64,000 bases of DNA, from the NCBI GenBank assembly GCA_018268895.1, contig JAFDVP010000001.1, positions 186,001 to 250,000 on the forward strand, written 5' to 3'. The stretch's first letter is position 1, and each line of letters starts with the position of its first letter. A model generated the notes under the pieces. The model ran no database searches. It was not told where the DNA came from and saw only the letters and a list, made by a program, of their open reading frames with translations. This DNA comes from Acidobacteriota bacterium (GTDB lineage: Bacteria > Acidobacteriota > Terriglobia > Terriglobales > Acidobacteriaceae). The translations under genes were made by a program, and so were the position numbers. Positions 18,255 to 27,823 of the stretch are shown in pieces.

Positions 18255-18892
18255 GCCTTCGCGCCCTTTGCCGTCACTGGATGAAAGGTCCTCTCGCCGT
18301 TCTCGGAGATGCGTACCTGTCCTGGGCCGATGTCGTAGACCCAGCCGGAGAGTGTCAGCTCTTCGCGCGCCATTGCGCCGGCGACAGAAGGATGCGTTCT
18401 CAGATGTTGTATCTGGAGCAGAACATTTTCTTCGGTGAGCCGCTTCAGCCGTTGCTGGTGTGTCTCGTCTTTCCCGCTCAACGAATCGGTCACGCTGAGC
18501 GCCGCCTCTGCGTTCCGCATCCAGTTCTTTACTGCCGGCATGGAATCCATGCTGCCCGGACTTAGAAGGGCCTTCATGGCTCCGCAATCGCTGTGGCCGC
18601 AGATGGCGATGTGACGCACCTTCAATGCGCTTACTGCGTACTCAATCACAGCGCTGACGCCGCCCAGCATCTCTCCGTAAGCAGGCACAAGGTTTCCGAT
18701 GTTGCGTGTCACGAAGATCTCGCCAGGCCCGGACTGCGTAATCAACTCAGGGTCGATGCGCGAATCGGCGCAGGTGACGATCAGCGACGAGGGCTGCTGC
18801 GGCTCCGTAACGGCCCTGCGATACATCTCCGCCTGCGCGGGGTAGACCTCTGCCTGGAAACGTAAAATTCCTGCCTTCAGCTTATTGAGCAC
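18251..18892 (-). CDS. Beta-class carbonic anhydrase
   Basis: A 213-aa beta-carbonic anhydrase interconverting CO2 and bicarbonate. The zinc ligands and dyad are all present: Cys41-x-Asp43-x-Arg45 (CADSRID), and His100-x-x-Cys103 (GHSDCG). The frame is open to 19036, but the GTG at 18892 is preceded by GAGGAAGGGA about 8 bases away and leaves a 19-base gap after the redoxin gene; upstream starts would overlap that gene. No signal peptide is visible with this start, so it should be cytoplasmic. It overlaps the bestrophin start by four bases (ATGA). Confidence 0.93.
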   Translation of the reverse strand: MLNKLKAGILRFQAEVYPAQAEMYRRAVTEPQQPSSLIVTCADSRIDPELITQSGPGEIFVTRNIGNLVPAYGEMLGGVSAVIEYAVSALKVRHIAICGHSDCGAMKALLSPGSMDSMPAVKNWMRNAEAALSVTDSLSGKDETHQQRLKRLTEENVLLQIQHLRTHPSVAGAMAREELTLSGWVYDIGPGQVRISENGERTFHPVTAKGAKA

Positions 18893-18911
18893 GTCGTCGA
18901 TCCCTTCCTCG

Positions 18912-19484
18912 TTATTCTTTCCACTTGATGCTGCATCCGACTGCGAACTTCTGGTTCGGGTCAGGGCGTTTTCCTGCAAGTACAGCCTCGATCGCCGCGC
19001 GAAGGTCCCTGCCGTCGACAGGCAGGTCGTTCCCAATGTCCTTGCGCTTCGGCCGGCTGCCGTCGATCTGGCCGCGATAGACCAGCTTCATTTCGTCATC
19101 AAACAAAAATATGTCGGGAGTGCAGGCCGCGTCGTACTCGCGCGCAACCTCCTGTGTCTCGTCGTAGAGATAGGGGAACCGGAAGCCGAGCCGCTCGGCC
19201 TGGTTCTTCATTTCGACAGGCGAATCCTCCGGGTAGGCGGCAACATCGTTCGATGAGATGGCCACAACGCCGATTCGATCCTGATAGTCGTGTCCGATAC
19301 GCGCAAGCTCTTCTTCCACATGCTTCACATAAGGGCAATGCACGCAGAGAAACATGACGAGCAGGCCCTTGCGCCCCGCCGCCACATCGTCGCGTCCCAC
19401 GGCCTTTCCCGTTACCACGTCCGGCAACTCAAACGGAGGAGCCACACTCCCCAACTGCACCATCGCCGACTGTGTTCTCGACAT
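18912..19484 (-). CDS. Thioredoxin-fold peroxiredoxin-like protein
   Basis: A 190-aa redoxin of the peroxiredoxin-like (PRX_like1) group. It shows MFLCVHCPYVKHVEEEL with a CVHC pair (Cys47, Cys50), a cis-Pro region (ACTPDIFLFD) and a C-terminal conserved IKWKE end. It probably reduces peroxides or disulfides in the cytoplasm; no signal peptide is seen. It lies 54 bases downstream of gmhA and 19 bases upstream of the carbonic anhydrase on the same strand, so the genes are probably one operon. Confidence 0.88.
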   Translation of the reverse strand: MSRTQSAMVQLGSVAPPFELPDVVTGKAVGRDDVAAGRKGLLVMFLCVHCPYVKHVEEELARIGHDYQDRIGVVAISSNDVAAYPEDSPVEMKNQAERLGFRFPYLYDETQEVAREYDAACTPDIFLFDDEMKLVYRGQIDGSRPKRKDIGNDLPVDGRDLRAAIEAVLAGKRPDPNQKFAVGCSIKWKE

Positions 19485-19538
19485 ACATCCCTCACTCTAT
19501 TTCGTCCCACGCTTGGATGCAGCATTGCGGGGGGCGGG

Positions 19539-20132
19539 TTATGTTGCGTCGATGTCTCTTCCGAAGTAAAAGCGTTCAACAGCCATGCAGAAGATGTGCT
19601 CCAGCGCGAGATGGCACTCCTGGATGTTCATCGTCACGTCTGAAGGGATGATGACGTTGTGATCGCAGAGCGGCTTCATCGCGCCGCCGCCATTGCCGCT
19701 GAAGCCAATGGTCGTAATGCTCATTTCTTTGGCCTGTTGCAGGGCCTGGGTAATGTTCTTCGAGTTTCCCGACGTCGAAATGCCAAGAAAGATGTCTCCC
19801 GGCTGTCCCAGGGCCTCGATCTGACGCGCGAAGATGCAGTCGAACCCGAAGTCGTTGCCGCCTGCCGTGATGATCGAGCTGTCCGTCGTCAATGCAATCG
19901 CGCGGAGTGCTGGCCGGTTCGCCTTCAACCGCACCACAAACTCGGCGACCAGGTGCTGAGCATCCGCGGCAGAGCCGCCATTGCCGGCGACCATCAGCTT
20001 TCGCCCCGCCAGCATCGCATTTGCCGTAAGCTCTGCTGCAAGCGAAACCGTGTCGGCGATGTGGAGATCGGCCAGTGTAGCCTGCATGGCAGCGATGGAT
20101 TGGGCGAGTTGCTTCTGAACCAGGTGCTTCAT
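19539..20132 (-). CDS. gmhA: Phosphoheptose isomerase-like SIS protein
   Basis: A 197-aa SIS-domain protein matching sedoheptulose-7-phosphate isomerase, the first step of ADP-heptose synthesis for lipopolysaccharide core. The motifs MVAGNGGSAADAQHLVAEF (about 47-65), ALTTDSSIITAGGND, GISTSGNSKNI and HLALEHIFC with its catalytic His are those of GmhA. The ATG at 20132 has GGAG seven bases upstream; the longer frame is not needed. No other heptose genes (gmhB, hldE) are nearby. It is the first gene of the five-gene minus-strand run to 16869. Confidence 0.88.
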   Translation of the reverse strand: MKHLVQKQLAQSIAAMQATLADLHIADTVSLAAELTANAMLAGRKLMVAGNGGSAADAQHLVAEFVVRLKANRPALRAIALTTDSSIITAGGNDFGFDCIFARQIEALGQPGDIFLGISTSGNSKNITQALQQAKEMSITTIGFSGNGGGAMKPLCDHNVIIPSDVTMNIQECHLALEHIFCMAVERFYFGRDIDAT

Positions 20133-20316
20133 CGAAACTCCAGAAAGGCATTTGCCGGCGTCGCTGACAAGGTTAAGGGATTGCGGTCGATAAATCCACA
20201 CGAGCAGATTCAGCGCTTACGGATACTGCCGGTCTGCCGCCAATACCTCACTCCAGACAGGTGCATATTGATATCCGCGTTGTTACATTAGATGTGATTC
20301 GAAGTGAGGAGAAAGC

Positions 20317-21225
20317 ATGAAGTCGGTCGTGAAGAGTTTTCTTGCCGTGGCGATGTTGCCCGTATTCAGTCTTGCGCAACAACCCGCAGCGCCTGTTGCC
20401 GATGTACCCGCGCCGTTGCTGCTGTGGCCGACGGGGGCTCCTGGAGCGACAGGGAACACCGAGGCCGACAAGCCCACGATTACCGTCTTTTTGCCAACGG
20501 TGCCCAATGCAACTAAAACGGGCGTCGTCGTCGCGCCGGGCGGCGGTTACTCCCATCTTGAAATGGAGAAGGAAGGCTTTGTCTACGCGCGATGGCTGAA
20601 CCAGCACGGTGTTGCCGCGTTTGTTCTGCGGTACAGGCTTGGTCCGCAATACCATCATCCCATCGAGCTTGGGGACGCCCAGCGCGCTATCCGCTTCGTG
20701 CGCGCTCATGCTGCCGAGTATGGCATCGAAAAAGATCGCGTCGGCATGTGGGGGTCCTCCGCAGGAGGACACCTGACCGCCACCGCTGGCACCCAGTTCG
20801 ATGCCGGCCAGCCCGGCGCCGCCGATCCCATCGACCGCGAGAGCAGCAGGCCGCAGTTCCTCATCCTCTCCTACCCGGTCATCACGCTGATGGCGCCAAC
20901 GGCCCACGCTGGCTCACGCAAGTCTCTTCTCGGCGACGACCCCGATCCAGCGCTCGTAAGGTCTATGTCAGCCGAGACGCGCGTCACCTCGGACACGCCG
21001 CCCACCTTCCTCTTTTCGACCACCGACGACAAAACGGTGCCAGTGATGAACAGCGTCATGTTCTACGAGGCGTTAGTCAACGCTGGCGTTCCTGCCGAAA
21101 TGCACATCTTCCAGCGTGGTGTGCACGGCGTCGGACTTGCCGCGGCCAACCCTGCTCTCAGCATCTGGCCCGATCTCCTGCTCAAGTGGATGCGCGAGCG
21201 CGGATACGCCGCACCAGCCCCGTAG
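20317..21225 (+). CDS. Secreted alpha/beta hydrolase (BD-FAE/esterase type)
   Basis: A 302-aa hydrolase with a signal peptide (about 20 residues, cut near SLAQQ). It has the oxyanion-hole motif VVAPGGGYSHL, the nucleophile elbow GMWGSSAGGHL (GxSxG), an Asp region (TTDDKTVPVMNS) and a catalytic His in RGVHGVGL, in the right order for the esterase/acetylxylan-esterase-like family. It is likely to remove acyl groups from plant polysaccharides or small esters in the periplasm; the substrate is inferred only. It is divergent from gmhA (184-base gap) and 14 bases ahead of a small gene. Confidence 0.88.
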   Translation: MKSVVKSFLAVAMLPVFSLAQQPAAPVADVPAPLLLWPTGAPGATGNTEADKPTITVFLPTVPNATKTGVVVAPGGGYSHLEMEKEGFVYARWLNQHGVAAFVLRYRLGPQYHHPIELGDAQRAIRFVRAHAAEYGIEKDRVGMWGSSAGGHLTATAGTQFDAGQPGAADPIDRESSRPQFLILSYPVITLMAPTAHAGSRKSLLGDDPDPALVRSMSAETRVTSDTPPTFLFSTTDDKTVPVMNSVMFYEALVNAGVPAEMHIFQRGVHGVGLAAANPALSIWPDLLLKWMRERGYAAPAP

Positions 21226-21239
21226 TCGAGACTCCCTGA

Positions 21240-21518
21240 ATGACCCTTGCCGATCTTCGTTCAACCGCCGCCGAACATCTCGACGGTCTTCTACTGGCGT
21301 TGTGGCTGGATGCAAAGGGCGACTGGAATCGCGCCCACGAAATTGCCCAGGAGGTAGCCGGACCCGATGGAGCCTGGGTGCATGCTTACCTGCATCGCAA
21401 GGAGAGCGACCTCGGCAACGCCGCCTACTGGTATGCGCGCGCAGGACGAGCCGTGGAAAAAGGTGACCTCTCAGCCGAGTGGGAGCGCATCGCAATTGAG
21501 TTGCTGACGCGAAGTTAG
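21240..21518 (+). CDS. Small hypothetical protein (92 aa)
   Basis: A 92-aa acidic helical protein (LADLRSTAAEHLDGLLLALWL, AHEIAQEVAGPDGAWVHAYLHRKESDLGNAAYWYARAGR). The pattern of paired helices suggests a short TPR-like repeat, but no family name can be given with confidence. It starts 14 bases after the esterase and is probably co-transcribed with it. Confidence 0.65.
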   Translation: MTLADLRSTAAEHLDGLLLALWLDAKGDWNRAHEIAQEVAGPDGAWVHAYLHRKESDLGNAAYWYARAGRAVEKGDLSAEWERIAIELLTRS

Positions 21519-21653
21519 CGGTCACGAAATCCTGAGCGGGAGTGAATCTCCATTCAGGTAGAAAATGAGTCTTCTCCGCATGAGACCGCAATTCGTGCTT
21601 TGTGATGCGCGCTCCGTTGTGTAGATTGATAACTACACGACCAGCTTTTCAAC

Positions 21654-21703
21654 TTCGCTCCCATGCCGCAGCGAAGTGGTTTCGCTCCCACGCCGCAGCG
21701 AAG
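21654..21703. repeat. Two 23-base direct repeats, each with a hairpin
   Basis: 21654-21676 and 21681-21703 are direct repeats (TTCGCTCCC-T/C-GCCGCAGCGAAG type) with one mismatch and a 27-base period. Within each copy TTCGCT and AGCGAA can pair. They lie in the 299-base gap upstream of amt, which has no other recognisable content. Confidence 0.7.
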
Positions 21704-21817
21704 CGCTACTGATGCCCCCACATTCGATTGCTCCACGATTGAGCTTCATGCGATAGGCACGGCATCGTCTCAGCATTTCTGACGTAAAGAAATCCAATCG
21801 GACAGGTGATGGAATCC

Positions 21818-23272
21818 ATGCGTGTTGCCGTAGTGAAGGTGTTTTTAGGGCTTCTGCTGACATTGTTTGCAGGCATGCCGATCGTGGCCGGGCAAAATGC
21901 CATGGCCCAGACTGCCGCAAGTCCGGTGCCTGCAAGTCAGGCGCCCGCAAGTCAGATCGACCGTATCGCGGCGCTTGAGAAACAGGCTGCCGCCAACGCC
22001 ACTGCAATCTCTTCTGCCCAGACCTCGGGCGACAACGCCTGGATGCTTGTCTCCGCTGCTCTTGTGCTGATGATGAGCGGCCCCGGTCTGGCACTGTTCT
22101 ACGGCGGCCTGGTGCGCAAAAAGAATGTCCTCGGCACCATGATGCAGACCTTCGCCATGATGGCGGTCATCACCGTGCTTTGGGCGGTGGTCGTCTACTC
22201 GCTGGCGTTCGGGGACGGCAATGCCTTCATCGGTGGCTTCCATAACATCTTCCTGCACGGAGTCGGCCTGACGCCCGACGTCTACGCGCCGACGATCCCA
22301 TCGCAGACCTTCATGGTCTATCAGTTGATGTTCGCCATCATTACTCCGGCGCTCATCTCCGGCGCCTTCGCCGAGCGCATGAAGTTCTCGGCCATGCTGG
22401 TCTTCATAGTTCTCTGGGCACTGTGCATCTACAGCCCGATGGCGCACATGGTCTGGGGCAAGGGAGGCTTCCTCAATGCCGCCATGGGCGGCCGTATCCC
22501 ATGCCTCGACTTTGCAGGCGGAACCGTCGTTCACGTGACCTCGGGAGTCTCGGCGCTGGTCACGGCAATCTTCCTCGGCAAGCGCCTCGGTTTTCCCAGG
22601 GAGCCCATGCCGCCGCACTCCGTGGTCCTGAGCTTTATCGGAGCTTGTCTCCTGTGGGTGGGTTGGTTCGGCTTCAACGCCGGTTCTGCTCTCTCGGCTG
22701 GAACACTGGCAACCTCCGCCTTTGTGGCCACGCACTTCGGCGCGGCCGCCGCGGCAGTAGGTTGGAGCGCCGCCGAGTGGCTTCGTCAAGGCAAGGCCTC
22801 TGCGCTGGGTGCTATCTCGGGCGCGGTCGCCGGACTTGTGGCCATCACTCCGGCAGCGGGCTTCGTGACGCCGATGTCGGCGCTCTGGATCGGTCTGATC
22901 GCTGGCGTCTTCTGCTATCTGATGGTGGTGAAGGTCAAGGCGTGGTTCGGCTATGACGATTCCCTCGACGCCTTTGGCGTTCACGGCGCGGGCGGAACGC
23001 TGGGAGCGATCCTTACAGGCATCTTCGCCAACAGTGCCATCAATCCCATCTTTGGCGCGGGCAAGGCGACAGGCCTGCTGGAAGGCAACTGGCGCCAGCT
23101 CTTCAACCAGTTTCTGGGCGTGGCCATTGCCTGGAGCATTTCGATTGTGGGTACGCTCATCATTTTGTTCCTCGTCGACAAGACGATCGGGCTTAGGGTG
23201 AGTGAGGACGACGAGCGCACCGGTCTTGACCTCTCGCAGCACGGCGAAGAAGGCTACGATTGGGCACACTAG
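21818..23272 (+). CDS. amt: Ammonium transporter
   Basis: A 484-aa Amt/MEP/Rh transporter that conducts ammonium across the inner membrane. A cleavable signal peptide and a short linker (about 1-60) are followed by the classical eleven helices: MMSGPGLALFYGGLVRKKNVLG, the DFAGGTVVHVTSG motif (pore His region), FGAAAAAVGWSAAEWL and DAFGVHGAGGTLGAILTG with the second pore His. AGGTGA lies eight bases before the ATG at 21818, preferred over upstream GTG/ATG codons. glnB follows 38 bases later, the standard amt-PII pairing in which PII blocks the channel when nitrogen is ample. Confidence 0.95.
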   Translation: MRVAVVKVFLGLLLTLFAGMPIVAGQNAMAQTAASPVPASQAPASQIDRIAALEKQAAANATAISSAQTSGDNAWMLVSAALVLMMSGPGLALFYGGLVRKKNVLGTMMQTFAMMAVITVLWAVVVYSLAFGDGNAFIGGFHNIFLHGVGLTPDVYAPTIPSQTFMVYQLMFAIITPALISGAFAERMKFSAMLVFIVLWALCIYSPMAHMVWGKGGFLNAAMGGRIPCLDFAGGTVVHVTSGVSALVTAIFLGKRLGFPREPMPPHSVVLSFIGACLLWVGWFGFNAGSALSAGTLATSAFVATHFGAAAAAVGWSAAEWLRQGKASALGAISGAVAGLVAITPAAGFVTPMSALWIGLIAGVFCYLMVVKVKAWFGYDDSLDAFGVHGAGGTLGAILTGIFANSAINPIFGAGKATGLLEGNWRQLFNQFLGVAIAWSISIVGTLIILFLVDKTIGLRVSEDDERTGLDLSQHGEEGYDWAH

Positions 23273-23277
23273 ACTGA

Positions 23278-23649
<372 letters not shown>

Positions 23650-23731
23650 GCGTTCGGGCTTGTTGTCCGGACGGAATGCATCGGCTCTCGCAAGCAACTG
23701 ACGCGATATTCTGAAGTCTCAGAGGGAGAAG

Positions 23732-26353
23732 ATGCAGGCGGCGACAGGCAGCGATCTCGACAGCCAGCGGCAATACCAAAGGAAGATGCTGGAGATCCGC
23801 GGCGCATTTGAGGCCGGGGCAACCGGCTCCGCCACTATTGCGGCCCGCACTGCCGCCATGGACGATCTTGTCGCCGGCCTCTGGAACCGCGCCGCGGCGA
23901 GCGATCCACGGATTGCAGGCGGAGTTGCGCTGCTTGCAATCGGCGGCTATGGGCGCAGGGAGCTCTTCCCCTACTCCGATGTCGACCTCCTTTTTCTGCT
24001 TGACGCCCGCGTTCAGGAGAAGGATGTCAAGGAGACGATCCGGCGCATCGGGCAGCACCTTTGGGACTGCGGCATCCGAGTCTCGCCCGCGACGCGAATG
24101 CTTGCCGAATGCCTGCGCTTCTCTGAGGACAACGCCGAGTTCACGCTGTCGCTGATGGATCAGCGGTTCCTCGCGGGCGACTCCAGCTTCTACGCAAAGT
24201 TCGCCTCCCAGACGGTCCCGAAGCTGATCGACCGCGACAGGAAGTCCATTCTGGCGAGCCTGCTCGAACTCACACGTGAGCGCCACAAGAAGTATGGCGA
24301 CACGCTCTTTCATCTCGAACCCAACATCAAGGACTGCCCCGGGGGCCTTCGCGATGTCCACGTCTGCGGTTGGCTGGCGCAGCTTGAGAACGCCGGCGAA
24401 GCCGTCAATACGGACGTCGAAGATATCGAGTTTCGTCAGGCCATCGAGTTCCTTCGTCTTGTCCGCTGCTTTCTGCACTACCGCCACGATCGAGACGACA
24501 ACACGCTCGACTGGCAGGCGCAGGCCGCCGCAGCGGAGACCGGTATCGGATTGAATGGCCGCGATACGCAGACCATCGATGCAGCCTACTGGATGGGCTT
24601 CTATTTTCGCCACGCGCGCAGCGTTGAACGTCGTCTGAAGCGAAAAGTAGAGGACATCCCTGAACCAAAGAGCGCGCGCCGTCTCCTGCTTCGCCGCGAG
24701 CGCGGAGTGGAGCCTCAGAGCGGCTTCCGTATGGACCACGGACGTATCGTTCTCGACCCCGCGCCCAAGGGCTACACCTCGGGCGCCCGCGATGCCGCGC
24801 ACGATCCGGAGATCGTTCTCGATGTCTTCGCGGCCATTGCTCGCACCGGGTGCCGTCTTGGACGCGAAGCGGAAGAGCGCATCTCGCAGGCGCTCCCGCT
24901 TCTCTCCGCAAATCTGGAGGAAGGTCCAGGACTGTGGCGTCACCTGCAGGCCGTTCTCATTGGACGATATGCCGGGCAGGCCCTGCGTTCCATGCACGCT
25001 CTCGGCCTTCTGGAACTCCTGCTCCCGGAGTTTCATGGTATCGATGCACTGGTCATACGCGACGCTTACCATCGCTACACCGTCGATGAGCACACCTTCG
25101 TTCTGATCGACACGCTGCACGGGCTGGAAGCATCGCAGTCCTCAAAGCCCGGCGAATGGGGAACGCGCGTGGGGACGTTGTTGCGCGAGTTGCCTCATGC
25201 TCCCACGCTCTACCTGGGGGCCCTTTTGCACGACACCGGCAAGGGGCGCAGCACAGGTGATCATGCGCAGGAGAGCGCGCGTCTGGCGCAAAGCGTGGTC
25301 GCCCGTCTGGAGCTCGATCCCTACGAGAGCGACCTTGTGCTCAACGTGATCGGGCTTCACCTCGAGATGTCTTCCGCGCTTCGCCGCGACATCTTCGACA
25401 TGGAGACGGTCCGTGCCTTCGCCGGAAAGGTGCAGACACCGGAGATGCTCCGCATGCTCACGCTCTTTACCTATGCCGACATCAACGCGGTGCATCCCGA
25501 CGCGCTCACGCCCTGGAAGGCGGAGAATCTCTGGAGGCTGTATATCGCGACGGCAAACTATCTCGACCGCAGCGTGGATGACGAACGCGTCGGCGGTCAG
25601 GAGGCCCGCGAGCTTGTCGATCGCGTTGCCGCGCTGCTCCCGGATCGCAGGGATGCCGTCGCCGGCTTCCTCGAAGGCTTTCCCGAGCGGTACGTTCTCA
25701 CGCGCTCGCCCGACCAGATACGCACGCACTTCCGCATGGCCGAGCAGCTCGCCGCAGATCGCGTGCAGTTGGATTTCCGCTACACGCCGGTCTTTAGCGA
25801 GTTGACCGTCGTTACGCCGGACCGTGCACAGCTCTTCGCGAACATGACTGGAATTCTTGCGGCATGGGGCATGAATATCGTGACGGCCGATGCATTCGCC
25901 AATCGCAATGGAATCGTAGTCGACAGCTTCCGCTTCACCGATACCTTTCGCACGCTCGAGATGAACGCCTCCGAGCACGATCGCTTCGTGAAGAGCGTGC
26001 ACGACGTTGTCTCTGGTACAACCTCAGTAGAGAAGTTCCTCAGCAGCCGACGCCGTGGCCGCCGCAAAGCGCCAAAAGTCATTGTGACTCCGCGACTGGA
26101 GTTCGACGATGAGGCATCCTCGCACAGCACGCTGCTCGAGGTGATCGCGCAGGACGTCCCCGGCCTGTTGCGGGCGCTCTCGCTCACCATCGCCGCGCAC
26201 GGACACAACATCGAGGTGGCGCTGATCGATACCGAAGGCGAGACCGCAATCGACGTCTTCTACCTGACGAACAACGCCGCGAAGCTTGAAAAGAAACAGC
26301 AGCGAGCCTTGAAGTCCGCCCTGCTGGAGGCGATGGAACAGAATGCGTCTTAA
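23732..26353 (+). CDS. glnD: [Protein-PII] uridylyltransferase / uridylyl-removing enzyme
   Basis: GlnD (873 aa) adds or removes UMP on PII according to glutamine level. Domains in order: nucleotidyltransferase (about 60-200) with GGYGRRELFPYSDVD and metal Asp83/Asp85; the GlnD-type linker with KDCPGGLRDVH near residue 195; HD hydrolase domain with LHDTGKG near residue 500; and two C-terminal ACT domains (about 690-765 and 800-870, e.g. QDVPGLLRALSLTIAAHGHNIE). Both activities should be functional. It sits 82 bases after glnB. Its last bases overlap the next ORF by 11 bases. Confidence 0.94.
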   Translation: MQAATGSDLDSQRQYQRKMLEIRGAFEAGATGSATIAARTAAMDDLVAGLWNRAAASDPRIAGGVALLAIGGYGRRELFPYSDVDLLFLLDARVQEKDVKETIRRIGQHLWDCGIRVSPATRMLAECLRFSEDNAEFTLSLMDQRFLAGDSSFYAKFASQTVPKLIDRDRKSILASLLELTRERHKKYGDTLFHLEPNIKDCPGGLRDVHVCGWLAQLENAGEAVNTDVEDIEFRQAIEFLRLVRCFLHYRHDRDDNTLDWQAQAAAAETGIGLNGRDTQTIDAAYWMGFYFRHARSVERRLKRKVEDIPEPKSARRLLLRRERGVEPQSGFRMDHGRIVLDPAPKGYTSGARDAAHDPEIVLDVFAAIARTGCRLGREAEERISQALPLLSANLEEGPGLWRHLQAVLIGRYAGQALRSMHALGLLELLLPEFHGIDALVIRDAYHRYTVDEHTFVLIDTLHGLEASQSSKPGEWGTRVGTLLRELPHAPTLYLGALLHDTGKGRSTGDHAQESARLAQSVVARLELDPYESDLVLNVIGLHLEMSSALRRDIFDMETVRAFAGKVQTPEMLRMLTLFTYADINAVHPDALTPWKAENLWRLYIATANYLDRSVDDERVGGQEARELVDRVAALLPDRRDAVAGFLEGFPERYVLTRSPDQIRTHFRMAEQLAADRVQLDFRYTPVFSELTVVTPDRAQLFANMTGILAAWGMNIVTADAFANRNGIVVDSFRFTDTFRTLEMNASEHDRFVKSVHDVVSGTTSVEKFLSSRRRGRRKAPKVIVTPRLEFDDEASSHSTLLEVIAQDVPGLLRALSLTIAAHGHNIEVALIDTEGETAIDVFYLTNNAAKLEKKQQRALKSALLEAMEQNAS

Positions 26354-27146
26354 GCAGGCAGAGCTTTTATCAAAGAGCAAGAAACCGGGTGCCCCATCTT
26401 CGACCGCGAAGCGGGCTAAGGTAGGCCATTCGAGCAAAGCTCGAACCATTTTTGGCGCAGTATTGTTGGCGGCGCTCACTTCGATCGCAGGCATCTCACA
26501 GCAACCAGTAAAGACTGCACAGTGCCGCGTCGGTGTGCTCGAAGGCCAGCTCCGCGCCGGCGAGTCCTTCGTTCGTCCCATCGGCGGCGGCCTTGAGCTG
26601 ATGCTGGAGCCCCTTGCCGCCGGCTGGATCCTTCGTGTTCTGCCTGAAGGCAAGCCGCGGCCTGCGCACGACTATGCCGAACTGGCGACGCCGCCCTATC
26701 ACTCCGTGAGCCCGCTGCTGATTAGCACGGACTTCAGCTTCCGCGCGCAGGATGCAGTCGGCTGGAACCCTCGGCGGTTCCGCTTCGCGGCGAATGAAAT
26801 GACCTTCAGCAAACTCCTCAAGGCATACAACGAATACGAAGCGAACCCAAGCCAACCATCGGCGGCGCAGCAGAATCTTGCAGCACTCGTCAGTCAATCT
26901 CCCGAGGCGATGCTGACGATTCTCGACGCGCACCTCGTCCCGGGCACCGCCGATCAGGCCCGCACAGCCGCAACCGTGGCGGCGCATTTTCTAACGACAC
27001 CGCACACGGTCGAAAATCCATCCGACGGAAGGCCAACTTCGCTCGGCAGACTCACATGGATACGCTTTCGCATCGCACTCGATCTTCCCCAGCCATTCAA
27101 GGCCAGTCGCGACCTCAAGATCGAACAGCGGCCGTGCATCCAATGA
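26343..27146 (+). CDS. Hypothetical secreted or membrane-anchored protein
   Basis: A 267-aa protein overlapping the end of glnD. A basic N-terminus is followed by one hydrophobic segment (about 36-52, TIFGAVLLAALTSIAGI), then a domain of about 200 residues with GESFVRPIGGGLELMLEPLAAGWILRVLP and a later segment FRAQDAVGWNPRRFRFA. No family was recognised. The part from about residue 225 on is less protein-like. The overlap with glnD suggests co-transcription. It could act in the periplasm. Confidence 0.55.
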   Translation: MRLKQAELLSKSKKPGAPSSTAKRAKVGHSSKARTIFGAVLLAALTSIAGISQQPVKTAQCRVGVLEGQLRAGESFVRPIGGGLELMLEPLAAGWILRVLPEGKPRPAHDYAELATPPYHSVSPLLISTDFSFRAQDAVGWNPRRFRFAANEMTFSKLLKAYNEYEANPSQPSAAQQNLAALVSQSPEAMLTILDAHLVPGTADQARTAATVAAHFLTTPHTVENPSDGRPTSLGRLTWIRFRIALDLPQPFKASRDLKIEQRPCIQ

Positions 27147-27211
27147 GCCGGAAATCGACGCGAGGGCCCGTTTAATTCGTCCAAAGGCCGCCCACCGTCT
27201 ATCATTGACGT

Positions 27212-27823
27212 ATGAGCACATCTGACAACACCAGCAGTGGACGCCCCACGGAAACTCCGCAAAAGGGCGACCGGTACCTGTTCGGCAGCCTCGATAGCTT
27301 TGCCAAAAATCAGGAGAAGCTGAAGGAGGTCAACTGGGGGGCCGAGCAGCCTGAAGGTATCGTTCTTGCATCGCTCGATGCCGCCATCAACTGGGTCAGA
27401 AAAAACTCGGTCTGGCCCATGACCTTCGGCCTCGCCTGCTGCGCTATCGAGATGATGTCCATGGGCGGCTCGCGTTACGATATCGCCCGCTTCGGCGCTG
27501 AGGTCTTTCGTCCTTCACCGCGGCAGAGCGATCTGATGATTATCGCCGGACGCGTTTCACAGAAGATGGCACCTGTTATTCGTCGGCTCTATGAACAGAT
27601 GCCCGAGCCGAAGTGGGTCATTTCGATGGGCGCCTGCGCCACCTCGGGTGGAGTCTTCAACAACTACGCATTGCTGCAGGGGGTTAACCAAGTGATACCG
27701 GTTGACATCTATGTTCCAGGTTGCCCGCCGCGCCCCGAACAACTGCTTTATGCCATTACTTTGTTGCAGGAGAAGATACAAAGTGAGCGTGGAACGCTGA
27801 AAAAGACACTGAATCTCGCATGA
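27212..27823 (+). CDS. nuoB: NADH-quinone oxidoreductase subunit B (NuoB), orphan
   Basis: A 203-aa NuoB-type subunit, which holds the N2 [4Fe-4S] cluster next to the quinone site in complex I. All four cluster cysteines are present: Cys76 and Cys77 ([10 protein letters not shown]), Cys142 (GACATSGG) and Cys171 (PGCPPRPE). Sequence is full length and well conserved. The usual neighbours nuoA and nuoC are missing on both sides; the upstream gene is unknown and downstream is an unrelated gene on the same strand. It may complement a split complex I elsewhere or a second set. Confidence 0.93.
   Translation: MSTSDNTSSGRPTETPQKGDRYLFGSLDSFAKNQEKLKEVNWGAEQPEGIVLASLDAAINWVRKNSVWPMTFGLACCAIEMMSMGGSRYDIARFGAEVFRPSPRQSDLMIIAGRVSQKMAPVIRRLYEQMPEPKWVISMGACATSGGVFNNYALLQGVNQVIPVDIYVPGCPPRPEQLLYAITLLQEKIQSERGTLKKTLNLA

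Noticed and set aside
18255..18587. N-terminal extension of the bestrophin frame
   Set aside because: Lies inside the carbonic anhydrase gene, is Arg-rich and unlike any bestrophin N-terminus; the ATGA start is better.
21845..23269. 474-codon open frame antisense to amt
   Set aside because: His/Arg/Asp-rich shadow without motifs; amt is clearly the real gene.
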